Shown here one piece after another: positions 43,500-54,875 of a stretch of 64,000 nucleotides of DNA (positions are counted from its first letter, which is position 1; the number at the start of each line of letters is the position of its first letter). The notes under the pieces were generated by a model. It had not been told where the DNA came from. It was given only the letters and a program-made list of their open reading frames with translations, and did not search any database. The DNA is from Enoplolaimus lenunculus. Its lineage: Eukaryota; Nematoda; Enoplea; Enoplida; Thoracostomopsidae. The stretch covers positions 1 to 64,000 of the forward strand of contig JASANG010001721.1 of NCBI GenBank assembly GCA_030248215.1. Reading direction: 5' to 3'. Both the position numbers and the translations under genes were made by a program.

Positions 43500-44010
43500 A
43501 TGTTTTCACTTTTGGGCATTTCATCAATTCACGGCTGAAATTGTTAAAGCATAAATATCGTATTTTGAGGAAATTCGTTGCCAATTTGTTTGAAACTAAG
43601 TGTTTCCATTCAACAAATAGTTTTCTGATTTGAATGCATGTAGACGAGTTGCTTTGTTTATACTCTTGAGAGTGTATATATAAATAATCGAATTTTACGA
43701 ATATTTCGGGATGAACTCAGGCTTCCCAAACCTTGTTTGACGTCTTGGACGCATCTTGAAGTTATAAAAATTACGAATTTGGTTTAGCTTTAGCTCCAAG
43801 TTTGCAGTTAGCTTTCCTGAAATAGTTTACTTATTCTAAGACTGCCTTGAATATTAGCAAAACATAGTGTTACATTTGAAACATATTTGTCTTTTATTTC
43901 AGAAATATGGAACAAAGATTTTTTCGAAAATTTTAGACATTTATTAAAATTTTCAGAAATAAAAGTCTAAAGTTTAAGACATATCCGGCTGGATTCTGTA
44001 TTAGTAAAAT
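43500..44010. repeat. Interspersed repeat with AGACATATATGTCT palindromes, copy 1
   Basis: The segment shares with 45160-45780 the order: GAGTTGCTTTGTTTATA, a small hairpin of ACTCTTGAGAGTGTA type, ATAATCGAATTT, ATTTCGGG, GTCTTGGACG..ATCTT, ATTTGGTT..GCTT, then several TTTCAGAAATA / AGACAT repeats. Not recognised. Confidence 0.65.
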
Positions 44011-44253
44011 ACAAGGACAATAATTCTTGAATATCAGACAATTTGTTTTGTGCGTAGTATCCAGCATATTATTATTTTAAAACTTGTAAAGGTATCAATT
44101 TCTGTCATTTTTCTAGGAATTTCGGGGCTTTATATACCCGAGTAATCTGTTATAAGCCCCATGAGTCTATATACACTGTCCTATTCTAACCGTTAGTGCA
44201 AACACGAAATTGAAGCATTTAACTCATTTTTTCTTGTTGCGGTTCTATAGTTC

Positions 44254-44450
44254 GGTCCATGTAAAGATCAGCGGTGGACTGTTTTTCTGTGGGACTGCAA
44301 TAGAGTAAGCTTAAGCTTTAGACTATTTTTTGTTTAAATAAGGCTTATGCTAATAGGCTTAGGCTTAGGAATACGTTCATTCTTACGATTAGGCTTAGGC
44401 TTAGAAATATGCTTCTAGTACTGTTGCGCCCCTGTTCTTTATCCTTGACC
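44254..44450 (-). mobile_element. TTAGGC-core MITE
   Basis: GGTCCATGTAAAGATCAGCGG...GCCCCTGTTCTTTATCCTTGACC is flanked by TATAGTTC (44246-44253) and TATTGTTC (44451-44458). One of the most complete copies, with all internal blocks present. Confidence 0.88.
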
Positions 44451-45159
44451 TATTGTTCTAAAGGCAAAGAAAAAATATTGCAAACTGTAAACATTCTTAA
44501 AATTTCGTTTATAAATTTTGACTTGCCAAAGTTTTCAAGCTTCACTGATAGACATTATTGTCAATTTGCATCGTATTTGCGTGAGAAATAACTTAATTCT
44601 GTTTCGCTATTATTCCGAGCGCCGGTTTACTCTTGTTTTGCGTGATTTAAGCAAATCTTTCAAATGTCAATTTTGTGCTTTGTGAAATCTAACTTAGTCT
44701 ACGTGTCAATTTTAGAACTAAAAATATTTAGTATCAAACTAAAATATGTAATGCGTTGTTCGGTGTTTATCTTGTGTCCGCGGTGTGGAAATTTACAAGA
44801 AAATTGAACCCCAGGAAATGTATCGTTGTTCCGTTTTACACAGTTTTAAAATTACCATTGGTTGTATCAAGAGTCGATGACACATACTTCAACAAGAGTA
44901 TGCAACTGGGTACATTTTGTGTTTAAAAGATTGTACCCGTCACGCGTTTACGTTGATGCCCTACCGCTTCCATTTATTTAGAGGGGGGTAAAGTCTGTGC
45001 GAACCATGACACTTTGTGTATCCGGCAACAAAATTTATCCGCTTGTAATTTAATTTAATGTTATTGCCAGGGTATAACCCGATATCCGCTTCCGTTTCCG
45101 GTAAAAATCGGTGTCCGTTTCCTTGAAATGTCAAGACTCCTATTTTCTTAAATTTTCAA

Positions 45160-45780
45160 GACAGACGTCGAATTTATATCCGAAATAACTAAAACATAAA
45201 TGTCTTATATTCAAGAAATTACTATTTACAATTTGTAAAAAACAAATTACTTTCTTACAAGAAATAGTTGTCTCATATTCAAGAATTTTTTCTGTTTTTT
45301 ATGTATGTAAAGAAGTTGCTCTGTTTATAATCTTAAGAGAGTATGTAAATAATCGGATTTCAAAGATATTTCGGGTTGAGCTCAGGTTCGCCCCGACCTA
45401 AGTTAATACGTCTTGGACGTATCTTAGGTTGTAAATGTATGGGATTTGGTTGAGCTTCTCCCAATTTTGAAGGCAACATCTCTGCCAAATCTTGTTTCTA
45501 AGACATATGTCTCAAAAATCAGCAAAACAAGTCTTTATCTCAGACATATTTGTCATATATTTTAGACGTATTAGTGTTGTATTTCAGAATATTTGTGTTA
45601 ATCGTTTATGAAACAGTCTTAAATTTAAACCATTTAAGTGTTAAACATTTCAGACACCGAGTTATGAAGAATTTCAGAAACTAATGTCTTGCATTCAAAA
45701 CATATATGTCTGGAGTCTAGATTAAGACATAATTGTCTTGAATTTCAGAAAATATTTCCTTAATATCGGAAAACGTTTTA
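45160..45780. repeat. Interspersed repeat with AGACATATATGTCT palindromes, copy 2
   Basis: Homologous over several hundred bases to 43500-44010. Near its 3' part it has a run of units pairing AGACATATnTGTC with a TTTCAGAA box, spaced 30-60 bp. Confidence 0.65.
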
Positions 45781-46251
45781 GTGTGTGCTACAACTGTTTG
45801 AAATTAAATAAAAATCACAAAATCCATCCGTGAATATATGCACGCCTCAATAGGATTGGCGCAGAAAAATAAAACATTTTTGAAACTTTCATACCTCAAT
45901 ATATGTATTCCATTTCCGTTATTTTTACTATCCATTTACCCCTGGTTATTGCTTGTGACAGCAACCCCGTCTAAGCCGGTATCGGCCACCGGGGGTACAT
46001 TTTGTACCATGCGGAACCCCAACTCTTGCACACTCTTCTATCATGCGATCTTGATTTAATTAATGTTTAGACCATTCGCGTTTTGAAATATTGTAGAATT
46101 TGGGAAATTATAATTTTCGTAAACATTCTAAAGTTAAATACACAGAGAGTTACGATTTTTTAAAACAGTAATTGTTCAATAACAGGGGATACAAATTTGA
46201 ACCCCACAGGTATAAATATGTCCATTACATTTTGGTAACCAGGCTATAATG

Positions 46252-46437
46252 CAGGGCCGGAGCGTCCACTCTCATACCCCCCATTTGTGGGGTCCACCCC
46301 TGAGGGCGGTCTCCCTCTAACCGGTTGAAATGAAAACCACCGAAATTTTAAAATGCGTCTGACTTCTCGCTCGCGAGATTTGGGGGCCCCACCCAGGAGT
46401 TTCGGGGGAGCGTTCAAACCAGTCTGCTCCGGCACTG
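46252..46437. mobile_element. hAT-type MITE (CAGTGCCGGAGC family)
   Basis: CAGGGCCGGAGCGTCC...AGTCTGCTCCGGCACTG is flanked by CTATAATG (46244-46251) and CTTTAATG (46438-46445). Confidence 0.86.
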
Positions 46438-46626
46438 CTTTAATGATGAAAATTTAAGCTATTATTCTTCTAGACTATAAGGGTGTTATACTCGAAATCG
46501 AAGGTGCTCTCACGCCTTGAGAAGATTTGATATTGCGCACGCGTGTATTTTAATCTATAGAATGTTCCTTCGGAGTTCATTTTCGAACATTTTCGTAGTT
46601 TCCATTTAACTTTACATATTTTCGGT

Positions 46627-46821
46627 GGCCAATGTTACTTTAAGGGGCGTAACTGTAGATTAAACGTATTCCTAATCCTAAACCAAAGCCTAAGCGTTGC
46701 AAAAATATGTTGCTAAGCCTAAGCCAAAGCCTAAGCCTAAGCCTAAGCAAAAAATTGCAATCTAAAATCTAAATCTACTCTTTTATGGACCCACCAGAAA
46801 CCTGGACGCCCTTTGAGATGT
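46627..46821 (+). mobile_element. TTAGGC-core MITE, second subfamily
   Basis: GGCCAATGTTACTTTAAGGGG on the left and CCTGGACGCCCTTTGAGATG on the right surround CCTAAGCC arrays. The right boundary is approximate. Confidence 0.75.
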
Positions 46822-48383
46822 AAATGCGGATGATAGCAAAAATAATAGCTTTGAAATTTTTTGACAGACCAAAGAAAAGCATTTTAATATAATTAAAATT
46901 TAACCTTCTCGACTGTAAAAAAAACCGAAAATATATTTCGAGTTCGCTTTACTAAAACATTAAAGGTTATACTGTCCCGTATTGAAAGCCTGACTGCGCC
47001 AACTGATAATATAAATGAAAGTTGTTAGCAAAACCATGTAAGCTGCTATGATAACTCGCCAAAAAGATAAGATTAAAGGATAATAATTTTCTGATCAGAG
47101 TACTACAAAAACAAGGAATGTAGCGATATGTACATAATTAATTTGAAATATAGCAAAAAAATACTGTTGGTTTATAATAATGTAAGCCTTACAAATAACT
47201 ATACGTAGATTTTGCAAGCTTAAAAGTAATAATTTAGCAGATTTAAAACTGCAAATGTTGTGATTAATTTCCGTTCAAAATATGTGCGCACTTGATGGAC
47301 CGTAGTGCTCATTTCTGCGGAGTTGATAAGGAAAAAGGTAACTTGGAGGTAGCGAAATAGCGTACAGCGGAATTAGGTTCGTTTGCAATGCGATATGGGT
47401 CCGCTTGACAAGTTGTTTTCACGAGGAATCAGGTTTATGCTTACGTGTAGAACCTGAACTGCAAAATGGTACGGTTTAGGCCTGCAGCCAGCTCACCTTG
47501 CTAGAGGGGCTAAAAATGTTTAGGAAGGGCATAAAAGGGTTTTCGGCGACTTGCAAGCAATGCTGAAAATTTTCTAGGGGGGGCAAAATTTTTCCAAGAG
47601 GAGGCTGATCCCTGCCACCCCTTAGCTGCGGGCCGGGTAGGGTTGCAAAGTAATTCGTGTGTACCACATTGTGGTTCAGTCGTAAAATCTGGGTTTAGCG
47701 GTTGTGCTGGCAATATCAGATGAGTAACAGGATGTGGTCAAAAAGAGTTGTCGTTTAACTTCGAGTAGTTATTGTCAAAGTCTGTAAGCTGTAAGCCAAC
47801 TTATTTGAGGGGCATAAATATTTCACAGAAAGGTTACAATTTTGTTATTAAAATTTCATATTTGTCCTGCAGTGTTTAACAAATCAAGTTGCCTCTGACA
47901 GTAAAATGCTGAAACTATTTTTAACGAACGCATGAAACCTATTTAGCCTCATTGTTGTTGCAGGCCTAAATTTCATGTAATTTTATTTGGTTTCGGCTTA
48001 AAAAATATTTATCGATAACGATTTTTTTCAACATTTCTTGCTGTGGTTTTGAAAGTTTAATAAAGTTTTGGGGTAAAGTTTTAATCAGGATACAAATTGC
48101 AAGTAAAGATGGTAAATTTAATAAAATAAGACTCTAATTCGCCCGGGTTTCGTGGCCAGGGACGTGTACAAAATGGTATACTAGGGCTTTAAGCTCACGT
48201 AATTTGAAAAGATTTAAACTGGTCGCTTTTATACTGTACTTAGAAAACTGGTTGATAAATAAATTTAGCTTGCTTCCGATTTTACCAAACTATGTTTGTA
48301 GTTATTAGCATTTTTAAATTAAATTCTAACTGTGTATCTGTCCAGTTGTTTAAAATTCCATTTACTTAAATTGCATGCTTTTA

Positions 48384-48592
48384 CACTGCAAAAAATGGTT
48401 AGTCAAATTGAGTCTCTTAAAAATAGGCTCTACGGGACTACACAAACTGAGCCCGATTCGATTCCGCCAGAGTCAAATTCAACTCTCAGAGTCGCACGTT
48501 TGACTCTGACGGAGTCGAGTTTGACTCAGTTTGTGTAGTTCCGTGGAGCCGATTTAGGAGAGAGTCAATTTGACTCACTATTATTTGCAGTG
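48384..48592. mobile_element. Palindromic MITE (CACTGCAAAAAATGG family)
   Basis: CACTGCAAAAAATGGTTAGT and its inverse end TTATTTGCAGTG are flanked by TA (48382-48383, 48593-48594). The arms carry GACTCnGnCGGAGTC blocks. Confidence 0.85.
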
Positions 48593-49668
48593 TAGAATGA
48601 CAATGGGAAAAGTTTTCTACGCAATATATTTTTGTTGTTTTTAAACGTTTAAAGTCAAAATTTTAATCTGACAATTTCAAAATAAAAATGGAAACGCTTA
48701 GTTCAACTCAAATTTTACTCATTCAAAAAATATTTGAGACTTTGGTTCGTGTTGAAACGTTGCCTTCAGTTCAGTTAATAGGTTCAGTTGTGAAAGTTAT
48801 CGTATTTTTATAATTTCTCAAAAAAAGTTTATACTTTTTTTAACATTTTAGCACATTTTTTGTTGCAATAGGAACATTGCCGTAATTTTTAGCAAAAACG
48901 GTTTCATTCACAGCTCCAAATTTGGCTACGCAAAATTTTTTAGACTTCCAGTTCCTGTTTTTTAACTTCCGAATAAACCCTAACTGACCTCCTCTATAAT
49001 ACTGCACTAGTATCGAATTATGTCTGTCACACGTTATAATACGTGCACTCTGCACACCCAACATCCTATCGTATAGTTATATATGTGGACATGAGTGTGT
49101 ATTGATGCAACACTATAGCGGACATTTTGTTACTGTTGTTAAAATAACAAATATTCCACCTAGCTAGCACAAAGGTGTACAATAGTCTTACTCAGGTTTG
49201 TTTTGTAAGCATTTGTATTGTAATTTGTTGAAAGTTTGGTAGCTGGGGGGTAACCAGCATTTTGTTTATGGACATATGCCTATGCAGGATTTTGGAAAGT
49301 GGGGTCATCTTATACAAAAATTTTGTAGGGGTTTCTTGTGCTGTCAGCTAAAAATGCCTAAACTCCCCTAAAATTTTATTCAATCTATAAAATCCAGATC
49401 TCCAGAAATTTTGTAAGCGGCTATGTTTTCTCTATCCCTCCCCTTGTATACATCCTGTTTGGTATCACAAGTTTTGGTTAAAAGATGAGTAATCTTTGTC
49501 GCATTCGAGTATGCTTGTTTGTCGTGGCATCTTGGAAGCTGCTAAGCTTTAAATGCTTAAAGGTCCAAAAAGTTGAACTATGCAAGTGCTTGATTTCAAC
49601 AGATAACAGTAGAGATTAGATTCTAAATTTCATTGGAAAACCCCGAAGATATCTGTAATTAACCATAG

Positions 49669-50108
49669 ATGGGCATCTCATATCCGGAAAGGAAAATATC
49701 TAAATATGCATCCGAAAAGAAATATGTAGCCGGATATTCCAAATGCTATTGGTTAAAATTTTTTGGAACAATTTGCATTGTTTTACAACAATACGGAGTT
49801 GACAAAAAGATATTCTGTGTTCAAACCTGAATCAGACGATTGAACCAAATTCTTGACGAATGAGGCACTTGCATAAAACAAATAACGATTTTAGAATTGC
49901 ATACTTTACGCTCATAACAATCGCCTTGTAGGTCAGCGTACCTCATTTGTTAAAACAAGTTCTTTAGAAACGAAAATTGAGGCTTGGAAACTCGAGACAC
50001 GAAATCGAGCTTCAGATATCCGAAATAGAAAATTTAAACTGCGGATATCCGAATAAATCCGGCAAGAATTGCCGGATATCTGGATATGAAGAAATATCCG
50101 ATTCCCAT
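49669..50108. mobile_element. MITE with ATGGGnATC and ATATCCGG ends
   Basis: ATGGGCATCTCATATCCGG on the left and the inverse of ATGGGAATCGGATATTTC on the right, with GGATATCCG blocks near both ends. It lies just downstream of the 3' end of the transposase-like gene. TSD unclear. Confidence 0.6.
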
Positions 50109-50191
50109 TACTGCTGACAACTCTTGCAATTGACAAAGCGTACGTTTACTAATAAGAGAAAAACATGAAACAACACGGTATCAAAACAAAT

Positions 50192-53100
50192 TCAATATTC
50201 ATCTGAATCATGACTCGAAGAATATAACGAATCGCTGTGTTCCACCGTTTCATGATCAGGTTTTTTTTCAATGCTGTGCGATTTTAGTGATCCTAAAGGT
50301 AAATATAACAAATATAAAGCAATTTGTCATGTACCAGTTAAACAGAAACAAATATATACGGTTACATATAAAAACGAGCCCGTAAACTTCACAACAAGCA
50401 TGCGGTTGACTCTTGCTACCAGTTAAAATAATTTGTTTCATAAACGATAGAACCGGTAAAAATGTTGTAGAGATTAAACAATGTCTGGATACTTCTATTA
50501 CGAGTGTCAAGTCAGCTACTGACAATTTTGTTTAATATTGAGTTTGATTTGCAAATTAGTTGAATATCGGTATAGTATACCTCTACGACCCCAGATACCC
50601 AGCTCGTGTTCAATCACCATTTCCACTTGGTGTTCGAACAAAAAACACTGTTTCGCAAGGTTTTTTGTTTCCTTACGAGGATCCAGGCCTTTTTTGACAA
50701 AAGACTTGATTCTTTCTTTTAAAATTTGAGAGGGACACGCCGTCATTTCATAGCTGGTTCCCATTTGAACAGCGCGCAAAGCAGGTTCACCTGTAAGTGT
50801 TAGAATAGCAATAAAAAAATTTTACATTCATCAGGACGAAGTTTATTAGTGTGTTAAAATGAAAAATAAAATGAAAATAATAAACGAGCCACTAACGCCA
50901 TATAACCAAATACAGTAGCCAAGACAGTGCGTGCCCATAGAACTTAGCAATTACAATCATTGAAAAATACCAAAGATGTGCGTTAATATGCTACTAAATT
51001 TACCGAAGACGCAAGCATAGACAGAGATATGACCAACATACACAAAATGCGGACACACGTACCATGCAGAAAGTGACCTCTGCAGGGCTGCTTGCATTTT
51101 TCGCAGTCTGGATTGCCCCACTCTGTCTCAGGATTTGGAACCGGGTACAGAATTGGATCGGAAACCGTAAACAAACTTGGCCCACCTTCAAACCACTTGT
51201 ATCTCAGTCTAAATACATCAACCTTTATACCCACAAGTTACAAACACAAACACAATTAAAATAAAGAACAAACTGACAATCCAAACTTGATTTAAGTTTA
51301 ACTTTGTCAAAGGCTGGACAACAATCAGTACGTACTGTTTCACATTCATTAAATTATAAAGCAAACCGGAACAGTGGTATCTATGTAGAACCAAGGTAAC
51401 ACGTAATTAGAAATAATATCATGTTTTTTGCTAAGCCTAAACTAAACCAATCCCAAGGTTAAGCCTTATCTAAATGTAGGGGAATTGTACAAAAGTTCCG
51501 TGCAGTACTCTTAATGCGAAAATTTGAAATTTTTGTACGCACGATAGGTTTCAAAAATCTAGATAAATTGCGCAAAACACAATCGTGGTAATAGTAATTG
51601 CGAAACCTTACATTTCCTCTTTCAGTTTTCCATCAAAGTGCATGTGCTTGCAAACCGGGTGCTCGCAGATGCTTTTCATGCACAGTTTTAAACAATAAAC
51701 GTAGCGACTGCATTGCGTATTCACTACATGAGTTTTCATAACACCTGCCACTTGCATAATTGTACGCCAAACAGTTGGGTTTTGGGCTGCAAAGTTTGAC
51801 TTAGATTTTTCGGAACCATACAGAAACGTTTTTACTGCGTCGCGCGATAGTATGTGGTTCAGCGATCCCTTTAGAGTTTGAATTTTCAAGTTTGGCGCCG
51901 AACGTAATCCAAACGGTGCGCCAGAAACTCGCTTTCTGAAGCATTTAACAGCTTCCTGCATGTTTTTTTCGTACCTAGCGCGTCCCATTGGTGTGTTAAT
52001 GTTATGGTTGGGTCCACGAATTGTTGATGGTATGTGAAAATTATTCAAAGACATTTTAATAGCCCCGTTCATTAGTTCAACAATGTTTAAATGTGACCCA
52101 CCAGGATGCCTGGATGTTAACAGAGTTAACCAGTGACCCTCAAAAAGATGATCATATGCAACCCAAAATTGTGCCTCGAGTTTGTTGGGACCGACATCAG
52201 GACCTGAATCTCGGCGGTATAACCAGATTTTGTAGGGTCCTAAATGTAACAGTTTTTCACGTCTCTAAAGTCAGCAGCATGCTGAGTGGCGCTTTTTGAT
52301 ATCTCAAGCCGTCTTTGATAACAGCGACTGCCGCTGCTGCTACCTCGGCCCGCTTTGGAACAAAATAGCTTGAAGATTGCACCGTGTCACGACTATAGTC
52401 CACATGGGGACGAAGCGGCGGCTCACCTCTGATTGACAGAGACTTATGAATTGTATGTGTCTGGATTGTGTCAAGTTTTAGGGCTGCTGCATCGTCCATA
52501 TCAACTCTCACAGCATCGCGGAGGCCAGACTCCAAAAAATCTAAATTGTGATATAATGCTATGCTATAATACACGTCAGGGCTAAACTTTATATCAAAAC
52601 CTTTTCTCGGTCTTCTGTAGACAACATTCGCGAGGCCGTGTTTAGTGGAATTTCGCTTGCGTTTATTAGTTTCAACAAAGCAGTTAGAAATGGTTTGACG
52701 GCAAGCTTTTATTCCAACCGTTTCCAAATATTTACGAATCTTTTCTGCCGTTACCTTTTCGGGTACATCATAGTTAGCATCACTGGAGCCTATAACCATC
52801 ATCGAGATTTGACGCCATGGTCCGGCGCCGCAATTAATTTTTGTTACAAAATTTTCTATTTCTTCACCAACACGGCCGCCAGTATATGTCTCAATCAACG
52901 GCTTGCGGTTTACCCTAACACATTTTTTTGACCGGAACAGCTCTAAAAGCCGTTGTCTGCGGTTAACTTCGTATGCTATTGCTATATCCTTTAGCTTTAC
53001 AGCTAACTTAGCGAGTGCCTTGAAATCGCCTGCGATTTTTAGCAAGTTGGCAGGTTCCCCAGATTTTAGCTCGTTCAACGAATTGCAATCTGAAGGGTCT

Positions 53101-53997
53101 GGTAACCCCATAGCTGCGGCAAGAAATTCATACGCTTTTGGGATTTCCAAACCATTTCGATCCGCATAACACAACACTTGATGAATTGCAAGTCGCATTA
53201 GTAAGGGGTCGTCCTCTGTGTTAGTTTGCACACTAAACTGAGACATAGACATTTGTGCGGATTTCTTCATGAAATAATATAAGTCTTTAATGTGGTCTGG
53301 TTCCGAGAACGCCTCGAGCTGATTGTTTAGAAAGCTAATTGCTTCCATAGCAGTGCAACTTTCCGAAAGCTTTTGCGCAAGTAGATAGTCTAATTTTTCC
53401 TGTATTTTGCGAATTTTGTTTAAATTTTCTTCGACCATAGCTTTGACTCGATTTTGATTAAAAAGACCAAGAGTTCTCTGCTCGCGATATGACAAACTGT
53501 CACAGAATTTTAAGACGCAGAATTTTAAAACAGGTCTCGCTGCACTCGGTATTATACTTACTAGATTACTTAGCATGTCTCGCGTCACAAAGTCGGATGG
53601 GCTTTTGAAGTCTGAAGCTAGTTGAATAATTCGGGAATAAATTTTACCTTGATCTGCAGAATCAGCAATATGTTTTTGAAAAACACAGTAAGTTTTCTGC
53701 TTTGGTAGCCGACAAATGACTGTTGGGTAATTTAGTACCGCGCCAAGAGCTCTGTTAAATTCGTATTTAGAACAGTAGCATGCAGCCCAAAGATGTTTCA
53801 ATTCAAACACTATGTTACAAGTAACAAACAATCCAATCATAAGCTTCGATTTGTTGACCGGTACTTTGTGACGCAAGTAGTTGACACAATCATACAATAA
53901 AACTTTATCCAGTTCAAAGTGCATGCTTGAAATTATAACTCCTGATTTTTCTGTATATTTGCCTCGACTCTCAGTACAATCCAAGTCCAACGTTGTT
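50192..53997 (-). CDS. Large transposase-like protein, multi-exon, 5' end open
   Basis: From 5' to 3': a long coding block from about 53997 (after a TTTAAG acceptor; first in-frame ATG 53924) to 51612, then exons 51208-51063, 50790 to about 50581 (or 50599) and 50292-50192. Junction phases agree from 51612 on. Motifs in order: GGRVGEEIENFV, VTAEKIRKYLE, FSPDVYYSIALYHN, VRVDMDDAAALK; then RRDSGPDVGPNKLEAQFW, VTSR-like LLTSRHPGGSHLN, VELMNG and FHIPSTI; then YPVPNPETEWGNPDCEKC..C and an acidic Ser-rich tail. From memory this order matches long uncharacterised proteins that are multicopy in cnidarian, fish and other animal genomes and look like transposases. The reading frame changes near 52260. 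Either a 79-bp phase-0 intron (GTAGCA...TTTAG) or a frameshift explains it. Not a named family for me. Confidence 0.6.
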
Positions 53998-54875
53998 CTT
54001 AAACAAACACAAGCACTAAAAAATTCTAGTTTTAAAGTTTAAATCTGGTTATCCGCAGACCAAAATCAAACGCGGACCTACAACTGATAAGGGTTGTGTT
54101 AATCTCTAACCTTTTGTACAGTTTTAACTTACAAAAAATTGAAAATATGTTTGAAGTGACTTTAGATATCGAATATAATAATTTTAAATAGGTTCTCCAA
54201 AACGTCAAAAGAAAACAGAGCACAATGTAAAAATAAAGCTGAAATAAAAGATCACGGCAGCATTGGATGCTTAAATAGCATAATTTGACATGATGCATAA
54301 AATGACACGATAAGTAACCGACAGTGTTAATGATGAAATACAGAAAACCTGTAAGCAGTTAGCTCCCGTTGTAACATTCAAATCAAAGCTAGCGCTCTTT
54401 CAAACCTGTACACCATAAAATGTACATGATTTTTATACATACCTCCTTAACAGTCCCAGCGCCAAGTTGTGCACGAACTTTGTTAGTTTCTGAAATGTAG
54501 CAGTTGTAATCAGTACGCTAACTTGTAATTTTTAGGTTACAACACACCAATTTGATCTGTTTAGCCGTTTAAATAAGATAACCCTATCTGTACGATTTTA
54601 CCATGATACACTCAGTTCTGATAAACACGCATTTTTAATAAATAAATGAAGAAAGGCCACAACTATACCTATAATTCCAGGAATTACCACAGGGCTATAG
54701 CGTTTGCCTAAAAGTATGATGTCTTAATATCAACCTTTCAAAAAGAACATATTAAAATTGTAACTAAACAAACACGCAAGGCTATAAATTTAAAAAATGT
54801 TTAAGGTTTGCACCACAATCAAAACACACAAGAACTAGAGTGAACCGGATATACATATGCACATGGTCAAAAAAG

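Larger units (their letters stand above)
35240..50190. other. Gene-poor region dense in short transposons
   Basis: No conserved exon is recognised between RPS5 and the transposase-like gene. Elements listed separately occupy part of it; the rest is AT-rich spacer. Further pieces seen: a CCGTATCCGGTTT cluster at 35800-36070, a GGCCAATGTT..GGGGCGTCCC composite at 36833-36956, and CCGGAGCCGG elements at about 37257-37535 and 41066-41400. Confidence 0.5.

Noticed and set aside
53988-53990. Start of the transposase-like protein at 53990
   Set aside because: That codon is TTG. The frame enters from an acceptor-like site at 53998, and the first ATG is at 53924.
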